Positions 7,490 to 13,626 of a stretch of DNA of 30,386 nt are shown here, one piece after another (position 1 is the stretch's first letter; the number at the start of each line of letters is the position of its first letter). Source of the stretch: a virus. Where the stretch lies: positions 1-30,386 of IMG/VR virus record IMGVR_UViG_3300025889_000620. One strand, given 5' to 3'. Made by a program: the position numbers and the translations under genes. Under the pieces are notes generated by a model. The model searched no databases and was not told where the DNA came from. It saw only the letters and a program-made list of their open reading frames with translations.

Positions 7490-7816
7490 ATGAAACCCCG
7501 TCGTGGATCTACAGGTATATCACATCGGCGATTACCTAAAAGTTCAAATAATGTTGTAGGTACTCTATTTGGAACAGATGTGAAAGTTTATTGCTGTTCT
7601 GCTTGTGGTGAAGTTAAGAATTGGTCCGAATTTTATTATCCTCCTTCATATGGAGAAAAATACGGAGAACCTATTCCAATGTCCGAATGTTGTGTATGCA
7701 ACGATCAAAAGAGACTTCATAATGCCAAATTGAAGCGTAGAAAAGATAATGGAATCTACGTAGATAAAGACACAGTATTGCCTAATGAAAATACACTTGC
7801 GGAATTTATACTATGA
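7490..7816 (+). CDS. Small zinc-ribbon-like protein
   Basis: A 108-aa basic protein placed between the clamp and clamp-loader genes, where T4 has none. It contains two cysteine pairs: C-C-S-A-C (around residue 35-40, in VYCCSACGEVKNW) and C-C-V-C-N (in SECCVCNDQKRLHN, about residues 67-80), giving a CxxC-x(~27)-CxxC treble-clef or ribbon pattern followed by a lysine/arginine-rich stretch KLKRRKDNG. This looks like a nucleic-acid-binding zinc finger, similar to the finger found next to phage HNH domains, but no HNH motif is present. It overlaps gp44 by 4 bp. Function unknown. Confidence 0.6.
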   Translation: MKPRRGSTGISHRRLPKSSNNVVGTLFGTDVKVYCCSACGEVKNWSEFYYPPSYGEKYGEPIPMSECCVCNDQKRLHNAKLKRRKDNGIYVDKDTVLPNENTLAEFIL

Positions 7817-8745
7817 ATGAACTTTGGGTAGAGCGATATCGTCCGTCCAAGATCGACGATTGTATTCTTCCAGCAGAGCTTAAGCAAACATTTGTCAACT
7901 TCGTGGGCAAAAACTATGTGCCAAATCTTCTCCTCACCGGCGGTCCTGGTGTTGGCAAGACTACGGTTGCAAGGGCGATGCTGGAAGAATGCGGCTTTGA
8001 TTATATCGTAATTAATGGTTCGATGAATGGTAACATCGACACACTCCGAGTCGAGATCAAAAACTTTGCATCGACTGTATCACTTACCGGTGCTCGTAAA
8101 TATGTAATCCTTGACGAGGCCGACTATCTTAATCCTCAGTCGACTCAGCCTGCTCTCCGTAACTTCATGGAAGAGTATTCTAAGAACTGTGGATTTATTC
8201 TGACCTGTAACTTCAAGAATCGGATCATCGAGCCACTACACTCTCGGTGCTCGGTTGTTGAGTTCAAGATTCCAGGTAAGGAAAAGGCAAATCTTGCTTC
8301 ATCATTTATGGCAAGAGTTCAAAATATTCTTAAGAGTGAGAATATCACTTTTGATCCACAGGTGGTTGCAGAGCTTATCAAGAAACATTTTCCTGACTGG
8401 AGAAGAGTGCTCAATGAATTACAACGATATAGTGCTACTGGTAATATTGACACTGGCATTCTTGTCAATTTGGGTGATGACAATTTTAAGAAACTCATCT
8501 CCCTTCTGAAGGATAGAAACTTCAAAGAAATGCGGAAATGGGTTGGTCAGAACTCTGATATTGAATCAACAGTTCTTTATCGTCGTTTATATGATACAGC
8601 ATCTGAATATATTGTTGATCGTTCCATTCCTCAACTTGTTCTATATATTGCTGACTACTCTTATAAATCGGCATTCGTTGCAGATCAAGAGGTTAACCTC
8701 GTTGCATGTCTCACTGAAATTATGACAGATTGTGAGTTCAAGTAA
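7813..8745 (+). CDS. 44: Clamp loader large subunit gp44 (AAA+ ATPase)
   Basis: A 310-aa AAA+ protein of the RFC/clamp-loader type. The start LWVERYRPSKIDD is the clamp-loader N-terminal signature. Walker A is GGPGVGKT (43-50), Walker B is VILDEADYL, and the SRC motif is HSRCSVVEF with the arginine finger. Length matches T4 gp44 (319 aa). Four gp44 subunits and one gp62 open and load gp45 onto primer-template junctions. In T4 gene 62 follows directly; here three unrelated sugar-type genes lie between. Start ATG overlaps the previous stop. Confidence 0.95.
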   Translation: MNELWVERYRPSKIDDCILPAELKQTFVNFVGKNYVPNLLLTGGPGVGKTTVARAMLEECGFDYIVINGSMNGNIDTLRVEIKNFASTVSLTGARKYVILDEADYLNPQSTQPALRNFMEEYSKNCGFILTCNFKNRIIEPLHSRCSVVEFKIPGKEKANLASSFMARVQNILKSENITFDPQVVAELIKKHFPDWRRVLNELQRYSATGNIDTGILVNLGDDNFKKLISLLKDRNFKEMRKWVGQNSDIESTVLYRRLYDTASEYIVDRSIPQLVLYIADYSYKSAFVADQEVNLVACLTEIMTDCEFK

Positions 8746-8747
8746 GA

Positions 8748-9407
8748 ATGAAGCTAAACAAGAGTGAATGTGCGATTATTTTAGGAAATGGAGAATCACG
8801 CTTAAATATTGAATTACCAGATCTGGTAAGAACATATGGCTGTAATGCAATTTATAGAGATCAGAAGGTTGACGATTTAATTGTTGTGGATCCTGCAATA
8901 CAGCATGAGATTTATTCATCTGGATATGTAATGGATAGAAGATGCTGGTTTGCCTCATGGAGTCCAGTTCACAATAGTCGTGAGGTGAAGGCTCTAATGG
9001 AGTTTACGCCAGCTGATAATATTATACAAAATAAAAGAACAACTGATCTTTGTTCCATTGCTGGTATGGGCAAAAAATTCTATATCACCTGGATTTTCGA
9101 TAAAGATATGGTTACCAACATTGGATCGGTTGACAAATCATCCGGTGAGGTTGCAATTGAGATGGCTATAAAACATAAAAAGAAACATATCTTTATGCTT
9201 GGTTTTGATGGTGAGGGAAACATATATCGCGGTACAGATCATTACTATGATGAAGATGGGCCTTACGATGAATGGTACGATGGTCACGAACAGATTTATG
9301 CAGACAATTCAGATATAACGTTTTATCGTGTAAATTGTGATATGAAGGAATCAGTTTTACCAAACTGTCTATATATCACAGAGGAGACCTTTAGGGAGTT
9401 TTTATAA
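8748..9407 (+). CDS. DUF115/MptE-like Rossmann protein, function uncertain
   Basis: A 219-aa protein. Near the N-terminus it reads CAIILGNGESRLNIELPD (8-25) then YGCNAIYRDQKVDDLIVVDP, a glycine-rich loop followed by a second strand ending in an acidic Asp-Pro, as in the DUF115/MptE-like proteins tied to sugar or pterin diphosphate transfer. A later strand HIFMLGFDGEG is followed by an acidic/aromatic region DHYYDEDGPYDEWYDGHEQIY. The fold guess is moderate and the function is unknown. It begins a three-gene insert between gp44 and gp62. Its TAATG junction with the cupin gene suggests coupled translation. Confidence 0.5.
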   Translation: MKLNKSECAIILGNGESRLNIELPDLVRTYGCNAIYRDQKVDDLIVVDPAIQHEIYSSGYVMDRRCWFASWSPVHNSREVKALMEFTPADNIIQNKRTTDLCSIAGMGKKFYITWIFDKDMVTNIGSVDKSSGEVAIEMAIKHKKKHIFMLGFDGEGNIYRGTDHYYDEDGPYDEWYDGHEQIYADNSDITFYRVNCDMKESVLPNCLYITEETFREFL

Positions 9408-9733
9408 TGCATTATGCGGCATGGAATATTGGTGGTGATGTGATTAAAATGGATGATCGGTATACTGTAAAGGATAATCAGTTACTGAATAATCTTATTT
9501 TAAGTTCTACCGACTTAAAACCTACAAAAAGTACCAGTGGTCATACCCATCCTGGTCAAGAGGAGGTTTATATTTTCGTACGCGGAAGTGGTACAATGGA
9601 ACTTGATGAAGAAAAATTTATTGTAAAAGAAGGAGATACTGTTCTAGTAGAGGACGGTAAATATCATCGGGTTCATGCCGGTCCAGAAGGTTGTTATTTT
9701 ATTTGTGTGTTTGATGGCAAAAGGTCTCACTGA
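9407..9733 (+). CDS. Cupin-domain protein
   Basis: A 108-aa single-domain cupin. Motif 1 is SGHTHPGQEEVYIFVRGSG (about residues 44-62), giving His-x-His plus Glu metal ligands, and motif 2 is EGDTVLVEDGKYHRVHAG (75-92), giving the last histidine. Small cupins of this sort are often sugar-phosphate isomerases or epimerases, or metal-dependent sensors. Its position between a DUF115-like gene and a cytidylyltransferase suggests a sugar-phosphate step, such as isomerisation before nucleotide activation; this is inference. It overlaps both neighbours by a base or so (TAATG upstream, TGATG downstream). Confidence 0.8.
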   Translation: MHYAAWNIGGDVIKMDDRYTVKDNQLLNNLILSSTDLKPTKSTSGHTHPGQEEVYIFVRGSGTMELDEEKFIVKEGDTVLVEDGKYHRVHAGPEGCYFICVFDGKRSH

Positions 9734-10149
9734 TGATTATAGGATTTACTGCCTCAACATTTGATCTTTTGCATGCTGGTCATATTCAGATGTTGCGAGA
9801 GGCGAAGAGTCACTGTGATCATTTAATTTGTGCGCTACAAACCGATCCTACAATAGATAGACCAAAGGAAAAGAATAAACCAATCCAGACTATGGTCGAA
9901 CGATATATTCAATTATCTGCGGTAAAATATGTGGATGAAATTATCCCATATACAACAGAACAAGATTTGGAAGATATTTTAGAGGCTTTCGATTTACATA
10001 TCCGTATACTTGGTGTAGAATATAAGGATAAGGATTTTACTGGTCGTGATATATGTAAACGTCGCGGCATTGAATTGTATTTCAATACAAGAGACCATCG
10101 GTTCTCTACCACAGAATTGAGAAAGAGAGTATGTGATGAATCCGTTTGA
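9733..10149 (+). CDS. Cytidylyltransferase-like nucleotidyltransferase (TagD/RfaE type)
   Basis: A 138-aa member of the HxGH nucleotidyltransferase superfamily. It shows GFTASTFDLLHAGHIQML (4-21) with His-Ala-Gly-His, the RYIQLSAVKYVDEI helix-strand, VEYKDKDFTGRD, and FSTTELRKRV near the C-terminus, equivalent to the ISSTxLR motif. Size and pattern match glycerol-3-phosphate cytidylyltransferase (TagD) and the small RfaE-type enzymes, which activate alditol or heptose phosphates with CTP or ATP. The true substrate cannot be read. Its product could be an activated group for the glycosyltransferases upstream. It overlaps gp62 by 14 bp. Confidence 0.8.
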   Translation: MIIGFTASTFDLLHAGHIQMLREAKSHCDHLICALQTDPTIDRPKEKNKPIQTMVERYIQLSAVKYVDEIIPYTTEQDLEDILEAFDLHIRILGVEYKDKDFTGRDICKRRGIELYFNTRDHRFSTTELRKRVCDESV

Positions 10150-10525
10150 TTATATTAATGCAATCAATTCTGGTAAGGATATTATGTCTGGTACCGATAA
10201 TGATGCATTGGCCGAAAAGGGATATAATCCATTCCTGACAAATCGTCAGTTATCATATTTTGAGGATACAATCCACGTTGCCAATGCAATGAATATGCAT
10301 TCCAACCTAGAAAATAAACTACAGTTCTCCTTTTTAATAAATATAGTGAGGCCTAAAAAGCGATTTGCCAAATGGGCCAAGACTGAACATCATGATGATC
10401 TTGAGGCGGTGGTAGAATATTATGGTTACAGCTATGAAAAAGCCAAACAGATCATGGATATTCTGTCTTCTCAACAGATAAAAGATATAAAAACAAAGCT
10501 TGAGAAGGGTGGAGTGAAAAAATGA
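10136..10525 (+). CDS. 62: Clamp loader small subunit gp62
   Basis: A 129-aa protein, smaller than T4 gp62 (187 aa) but in the expected place right before regA. The sequence NPFDYINAINSGKDIM at the start, LTNRQLSYFEDTIHVANAMN, and the FLINIVRPKKRFAKWAK segment are typical of phage gp62 proteins. It forms the 4:1 clamp loader complex with gp44. I start at ATG 10136; a GTG two codons earlier position (10133) is also in frame but has nothing to recommend it. The 14-bp overlap with the cytidylyltransferase and the 4-bp overlap with regA indicate one transcript. Confidence 0.85.
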   Translation: MNPFDYINAINSGKDIMSGTDNDALAEKGYNPFLTNRQLSYFEDTIHVANAMNMHSNLENKLQFSFLINIVRPKKRFAKWAKTEHHDDLEAVVEYYGYSYEKAKQIMDILSSQQIKDIKTKLEKGGVKK

Positions 10526-10929
10526 CTTTTGATATTAACAATCTAGTCGAAGTACGACTACGTAACGAAGACGATTTCCTTAAAGTGAGAGAGACACTTA
10601 CTCGGATTGGTGTCGCCTCTAAGAAGGAAAAGACCCTATATCAGTCTTGTCATATACTGCACAAGCAGGGACGTTACTATATTACTCATTTTAAAGAACT
10701 TTTTGCTCTCGACGGCAAACCATCCAATATGTCAGAGTCGGATATTGCCCGACGGAATACCATTGCCAACCTACTCAAGGAATGGGAACTAGTCGACATA
10801 CTAAAATCGGAGCAGACCGAAAATCCGATCGCTCCGATTAGCCAGATTAAGGTTCTACCCTATAAGGAGAAGAACGACTGGGAGTTAGTCGCCAAGTATA
10901 ATATCGGCAAGAAGAAGACGGTTAACTAG
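10522..10929 (+). CDS. regA: Translational repressor RegA
   Basis: A 135-aa protein close to T4 RegA (122 aa) in length and position. Matching features include the N-terminal LVEVRLRNEDDFLKVRETLTRIG, the central SCHILHKQGRYYITHFKELF segment, and RRNTIANLLKEWELV. RegA binds the initiation regions of several early phage mRNAs, including those of 45, 44 and its own, and blocks translation. The stop codon TAG (10927-10929) overlaps the stop of the convergent minus-strand gene, so the two tail-to-tail transcripts share an overlap of 8 bp with no terminator between them. Confidence 0.93.
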   Translation: MTFDINNLVEVRLRNEDDFLKVRETLTRIGVASKKEKTLYQSCHILHKQGRYYITHFKELFALDGKPSNMSESDIARRNTIANLLKEWELVDILKSEQTENPIAPISQIKVLPYKEKNDWELVAKYNIGKKKTVN

Positions 10930-11464
10930 CAACCGCGTAGATTTCTGCATCTGTATCGAATAAGTCAAACATATTCGATACCAATTCGCGTTTGCCAGGC
11001 TTAGGGAAATCCATGATCTTAGAGTATTTGGATTTTCGAGCCATCACGACAATCGAACTATCCTTCGCTAACTCATTCCAGACATAACGACCACCGGGTG
11101 ACTGTGAGTCACCGGCACGAAGGTTATAGCCTTTCTTGAGTAGGAACGAATAGAGCCGTTTGGCTAGTTTCTGACCACGGTAACGAGAGTCGACCTGAGT
11201 CAGATCCACGTGCCAATGGCGCTTGTCCTTGGACAGCTCGATGTGAGCAACAATCTTGAACCTAGTCGTCACCACATTGTCGAATGCTGATCGCATACGC
11301 TTAGAGGTGTCCATATCGTAGGCCCAGATCTCGACGTAGTTCTTGTCTGTGCTGTTATCCATATAGATCTTGAACCCACCACGAGAACCGAGATATGTCT
11401 GATGCCGGTGGAAAAGGCCGTAGCCGAGAGCTACGCGTTTGTTCATTTTGATCTTACTGGGCAT
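10922..11464 (-). CDS. GNAT-family acetyltransferase-like protein
   Basis: A 180-aa protein on the minus strand. The middle of the chain reads HWHVDLTQVDSRYRGQKLAKRL, i.e. beta4 with a Q/R-x-x-G-x-A acetyl-CoA loop (YRGQKLAK, 95-102), followed by LYSFLLKKGYNLRAGDSQSPGG and YVWNELAK, the usual GNAT C-terminal half. I chose the ATG at 11464, preceded by GGAG seven bases upstream on the minus strand; a longer frame to 11485 overlaps the upstream gene and has no ribosome site. It is co-transcribed with the 54-aa gene from the divergent promoter. A target is unknown; phage GNATs may modify host proteins, which is inference. Confidence 0.65.
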   Translation of the reverse strand: MPSKIKMNKRVALGYGLFHRHQTYLGSRGGFKIYMDNSTDKNYVEIWAYDMDTSKRMRSAFDNVVTTRFKIVAHIELSKDKRHWHVDLTQVDSRYRGQKLAKRLYSFLLKKGYNLRAGDSQSPGGRYVWNELAKDSSIVVMARKSKYSKIMDFPKPGKRELVSNMFDLFDTDAEIYAVAS

Positions 11465-11618
11465 CGATGATCTCCATCTCGACATATTTCATAAGGTCAA
11501 GAACCTTACGCTTCTCGTCGGAGGTCAGCCGATTGAGCTGACGACGGATGTGGCGAGGGCTGTCATCCTCTGCGATCCGCTTGATGACGTCAATCATCGT
11601 GGTGTAGGTGTATTCCAT
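11454..11618 (-). CDS. Small early protein (54 aa), unknown
   Basis: A 54-aa minus-strand protein, MEYTYTTMIDVIKRIAEDDS at its start, followed by a helical, charged C-terminus (RRQLNRLTSDEKRKVLDLMKYVEMEII). It has a strong ribosome site (AAGGAG, eight bases before the ATG on the minus strand). An in-frame ATG at 11639, which is exactly at the predicted transcription start, would add MIDKETS to the N-terminus. It overlaps the GNAT-like gene by 11 bp. No family is recognised; size, strong promoter and position suggest an early host-takeover gene. Confidence 0.6.
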   Translation of the reverse strand: MEYTYTTMIDVIKRIAEDDSPRHIRRQLNRLTSDEKRKVLDLMKYVEMEIIDAQ

Positions 11619-11645
11619 AGATGTCTCCTTATCAATCATAGTTAT

Positions 11646-11718
11646 ATACTACCATCAAATCAGAAATATGTAAACAAAAAAGTGCAAAAAAATATGTAAC
11701 AAAATCAACCACTTAGCA
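11646..11718 (-). promoter_or_regulatory. Early-type promoter with upstream element, minus strand
   Basis: Read on the minus strand: TTTACA (11674-11669), 17-bp spacer, TAGTAT (11651-11646) with TGG before it. The upstream element TGCTAAGTGGTTGATTTTG starts at 11718, exactly 44 bp before the -35. Its TGCTAA forms an inverted repeat with that of the divergent promoter (11735-11740). Predicted start is the ATG at 11639. Confidence 0.8.
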
Positions 11719-11734
11719 TTTTTTTTCATTTTTC

Positions 11735-11807
11735 TGCTAACGTGTTGAAATGCAACAAAACTTTTTTGAACAAAGTTGTTTACTTTTTTTATAGCTTGGT
11801 ATAGTAT
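11735..11807 (+). promoter_or_regulatory. Early-type promoter with upstream element, plus strand of divergent pair
   Basis: TTTACT (11779-11784), 17-bp spacer, TAGTAT (11802-11807). The upstream element TGCTAACGTGTTGA starts at 11735, exactly 44 bp before the -35. Predicted +1 is 11814, the first base of an ATG in frame with the downstream gene. The 222-bp gap between the two divergent genes is AT-rich and holds only these two promoters and their leaders. Confidence 0.8.
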
Positions 11808-11840
11808 GTACATATGATGATTGATAAGGAGACAAACACC

Positions 11841-12239
11841 ATGTACACCTACAGCGAAGAGCTTTTCTCCGACTTCCACAAGGACGCCTACGGGTTCCGT
11901 CCTACGGGAGATCATTGGTTCTACAGTGCCACCCCTGCTGAGAAGCAGGAAATCTGGGATGCCGTTGGTCGTGCTTTCGACCGTCGTCAGGCCGAGGAGG
12001 CTGAAATCGAAGCTCAGTCCCTCATCGAATTCGAGAAAGAGGTTCAGTCCTACATCGAGCTCGGTGCTGGTGACCGTCAGACCGCTCTGCGTTGGATGAC
12101 GCAGAACGAGACATTCTACCACAGTCAGGATATTGAGCACTGGGTTTGGAAACAGGGTATCCTGTTCACAGACGAGGGCCGGAAGCTCGTTGAAGAGTTG
12201 AAGACCATCATCGTCTACAAGGGGGACGACAATGTTTGA
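11841..12239 (+). CDS. Hypothetical early protein (132 aa)
   Basis: An acidic 132-aa protein starting MYTYSEELFSDFHKDAYGF. It is rich in aromatic residues and charged helices, for example QAEEAEIEAQSLIEFEKEV, and has a GDRQTALRWMTQNETFYHSQ segment with an H-W-x-W cluster after it. I recognise no catalytic motif. Codon use is noticeably more GC-ending than the late genes, suggesting strong expression. AAGGAG at 11826-11831 serves the ATG at 11841. An in-frame ATG pair at the predicted transcription start (11814, 11817) would add about nine residues. Its stop overlaps the start of the next gene. Confidence 0.7.
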   Translation: MYTYSEELFSDFHKDAYGFRPTGDHWFYSATPAEKQEIWDAVGRAFDRRQAEEAEIEAQSLIEFEKEVQSYIELGAGDRQTALRWMTQNETFYHSQDIEHWVWKQGILFTDEGRKLVEELKTIIVYKGDDNV

Positions 12240-12399
12240 AGGTGATCTAGCAGCCGCATGGGATGTGGCAAAATGGCTTATTATTGCCGCCTTTACCCTC
12301 GGCATCATGGTCTCTGTAATCACCTCAGCCTTTAAGCTTGGACTGAAGCTGTGGTGGGTCGTGTTTATCGGTGCTGCATTATTGTGGTTTTATGGTTGA
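12232..12399 (+). CDS. Small two-helix membrane protein (55 aa)
   Basis: A 55-aa protein, too short for a default ORF list. A short amphipathic start (MFEGDLAAAWDVAKW) is followed by a hydrophobic segment LIIAAFTLGIMVSVITSAF (16-34) and a second WWVVFIGAALLWFYG (41-55), separated by KLGLKL. This predicts two membrane helices with the short basic loop between. It overlaps the upstream stop and ends with TGA that also forms part of the next -35 box. No homology is recalled; small early membrane proteins in phages often act on the host envelope, which is only inference here. Confidence 0.6.
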   Translation: MFEGDLAAAWDVAKWLIIAAFTLGIMVSVITSAFKLGLKLWWVVFIGAALLWFYG

Positions 12400-12424
12400 C
12401 ATAATTACCATATTGTGATAGTAT
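12396..12424 (+). promoter_or_regulatory. Early-type promoter
   Basis: TTGACA (12396-12401), 17-bp spacer, TAGTAT (12419-12424), with extended -10 TG at 12416-12417. Predicted +1 is 12431, again the A of an in-frame ATG. A weak match to the upstream element (TGC-N7-TTG at 12372) lies 24 bp upstream; this may be chance. Confidence 0.75.
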
Positions 12425-12451
12425 ATACATATGATGAATAAGGAGATGATT

Positions 12452-12664
12452 ATGATCAGTGAATGGAAGAAGTCGGATTGGCGTTCAACGGAAACGTGGG
12501 AGTCGGTCAACTGCTCAAGCGGTGATGTGACGATCACTAAGATTGGTGAAAACTTTGTTGCTCGTGATCCCAACGGCATGCTGGTTTCTCAGTTTCCCGA
12601 TACCTGGGAAAATACTGTTCGGATGATGGAATGTTGCTTTACTTGGCACATCAAGGTTGCGTGA
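12452..12664 (+). CDS. Hypothetical small protein (70 aa)
   Basis: A 70-aa protein beginning MISEWKKSDWRSTETWESV. It has a tryptophan-rich start and a beta-type middle (GDVTITKIGENFVARDPNG) ending with MMECCFTWHIKVA. AAGGAG at 12440-12445 precedes ATG 12452 by 6 nt, so I use this start; an in-frame ATG at 12431 at the predicted +1 would extend it by seven residues. No family is recognised. It is followed within a few bases by another small gene. Confidence 0.6.
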   Translation: MISEWKKSDWRSTETWESVNCSSGDVTITKIGENFVARDPNGMLVSQFPDTWENTVRMMECCFTWHIKVA

Positions 12665-12665
12665 A

Positions 12666-12863
12666 ATGGGTGACATTATCAAAATCCGTGGATTGACACG
12701 ACACGGTAAGAACCGTGTTCGTGAGCACGGTGAGATGTGGGAAGTGACTGAATGGAAGTCCGACCTGCGTCCTGGTCAACAGTCGATCCGCTCTCTTAAA
12801 ACTGGAGAAGAGCGTTGGCTAGATCCTGATAATTTCGAGGTAGTGTTACCTGAAAGGTTTTGA
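12666..12863 (+). CDS. Hypothetical small protein (65 aa)
   Basis: A 65-aa basic protein, MGDIIKIRGLTRHGKNRVRE at the start, and a beta-rich remainder with W-E-V-T and GEERWLDPDNFEVVLPERF. The pattern of short strands and many Arg/Lys suggests a small beta-barrel, possibly nucleic-acid binding; this is weak. I prefer ATG 12666 with AAGG at 12653-12656; an upstream TTG at 12657 overlaps the previous gene's end. tRNA-Asn starts 5 bp after the stop. Confidence 0.55.
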   Translation: MGDIIKIRGLTRHGKNRVREHGEMWEVTEWKSDLRPGQQSIRSLKTGEERWLDPDNFEVVLPERF

Positions 12864-12868
12864 ATTAT

Positions 12869-12943
12869 TCCTCAGTAGCTCAGCGGTAGAGCAGACGGCT
12901 GTTAACCGTCCGGTCGGTGGTTCGAATCCATCCTGAGGAGCCA
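12869..12943 (+). tRNA. tRNA-Asn (GTT anticodon)
   Basis: Complete cloverleaf: acceptor TCCTCAG/CTGAGGA, D arm GCTC/GAGC, anticodon stem GACGG/CCGTC with loop CTGTTAA (anticodon GTT), and T arm GGTGG/CCATC with TTCGAAT loop. The discriminator is G and the CCA end is encoded. It reads AAC/AAU codons. Confidence 0.95.
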
Positions 12944-12960
12944 TTTTTAAGGAGACGTAT

Positions 12961-13134
12961 ATGGAATATGCGATTATTATTTTGAGTCTTGCTGTAATCT
13001 GCTTAGTTGTAGTGAATGTGATTGATTATTTTTGGCATAAGCGCATTGAGCATCGTCTTGACCGATTAGATGGTGCAGCACAAAATAACATGCGCCGCCA
13101 GAAAAATATGCAATATGAGGATTTGTTGAAGTAG
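12961..13134 (+). CDS. Small single-pass membrane protein (57 aa)
   Basis: A 57-aa protein lying between two tRNA genes and below the length of usual ORF calls. AAGGAG sits a few bases before ATG 12961. Residues 4-24 are a hydrophobic helix (AIIILSLAVICLVVVNVI), followed by DYFWHKRIEHRLDRLDGAA and a charged amphipathic tail with NMRRQKNMQYEDLLK. This predicts one membrane helix with a cytoplasmic coiled tail. No family is recognised. The ribosome site and intact reading frame make it a real gene. Confidence 0.65.
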   Translation: MEYAIIILSLAVICLVVVNVIDYFWHKRIEHRLDRLDGAAQNNMRRQKNMQYEDLLK

Positions 13135-13141
13135 TCTAGAT

Positions 13142-13217
<76 letters not shown>

Positions 13218-13239
13218 CTAAAAAAGATTAGAAAATTTA

Positions 13240-13268
13240 TTTACAAATAATATAATATATGGTAGTAT
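13240..13268 (+). promoter_or_regulatory. Promoter of the hammerhead-winged-helix unit
   Basis: TTTACA (13240-13245), 17-bp spacer, TAGTAT (13263-13268) preceded by TGG. Predicted +1 near 13275, about 12 nt before the ribozyme. No upstream element was found at 24, 34 or 44 bp. Confidence 0.75.
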
Positions 13269-13286
13269 ACAAACATAATAATTAAT

Positions 13287-13335
13287 CTGTCTCTGATGAG
13301 TCCGTAGGGACGAAACCCCGAAAGGGGTCAGACAG
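13287..13335 (+). ncRNA. Type I hammerhead ribozyme in the 5' leader of an mRNA
   Basis: All invariant core parts of a hammerhead are present in order. Stem I is CTGTCT (13287-13292) with AGACAG (13330-13335). The core is CTGATGA (13293-13299). Stem II is GTCC (13300-13303), loop GTAG, GGAC (13308-13311). The second core strand is GAAA (13312-13315), whose last A pairs with T13328. Stem III is CCCC (13316-13319), loop GAAA, GGGG (13324-13327). The cleavage-site base is C13329. All stems are fully paired. Ends lie in stem I, so type I topology. Cleavage would leave a 5'-hydroxyl at A13330, 47 nt before the winged-helix ATG. Hammerheads are known in some phages; activity here is inferred from the intact core. 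Confidence 0.9.
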
Positions 13336-13345
13336 CAATACTGTC
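13331..13345 (+). other. Alternative post-cleavage 5'-terminal hairpin
   Basis: GACAG (13331-13335), loop CAATA, CTGTC (13341-13345): a 5-bp hairpin that uses the 3' strand of ribozyme stem I. CTGTC is a second copy of the stem I 5' strand. After cleavage and release of the upstream fragment, this hairpin would sit one base from the new 5' end. Confidence 0.6.
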
Positions 13346-13376
13346 AATTTTGAAACTGAAAAGAAAGTGACTTATT

Positions 13377-13622
13377 ATGACAAAGACTGAACGCGTTCTC
13401 ACCGCACTACAGAATGGTGAGCAGCTTACTGTGAAGCAGATCCGTGCACGTTTTGGCGTTGCCAATCCGACCGCACTGATTAACCACCTTCGTCAGAACG
13501 TCGGTATTGCTATTTATAGCAATGCTCGTACGAATAAGGGTGGCGAGACACGGAACTTCTACCGCATCGGTACTCCTTCTCGTGCAGTCGTTGCAGCAGG
13601 CTATCGCGCACTAGCTGCATAA
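13377..13622 (+). CDS. Small winged-helix-like DNA-binding protein (81 aa)
   Basis: An 81-aa basic protein. MTKTERVLTALQNGEQLTVK is helix 1 and the lead-in; QIRARFGVANPTALINHLRQ gives a helix-turn-helix, and GIAIYSNARTNKGGETRNFYRIG forms the wing. Fold and size resemble small phage winged-helix proteins, common in marine T4-like phages, with no assigned role known to me. Codons are mostly C- or T-ending in a style that suggests strong expression. It is the only gene in a unit bounded by its own promoter (13240-13268), a self-cleaving leader and a terminator (13627-13689). The ribosome site is weak (AAGAAAGTG before ATG), so leader processing could matter for its translation. Confidence 0.75.
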   Translation: MTKTERVLTALQNGEQLTVKQIRARFGVANPTALINHLRQNVGIAIYSNARTNKGGETRNFYRIGTPSRAVVAAGYRALAA

Positions 13623-13626
13623 TCAA

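Noticed and set aside
11713-11740. TTAGCA/TGCTAA inverted repeat as a terminator hairpin
   Set aside because: The 16-nt T-rich loop and 6-bp stem are weak; it is better explained as two copies of the upstream promoter element in opposite orientation.
11655-12323. A 222-aa minus-strand frame across the divergent promoters and the 132-aa gene
   Set aside because: It runs through two promoters and the opposite strand of a real gene, with no ribosome site or domain pattern.
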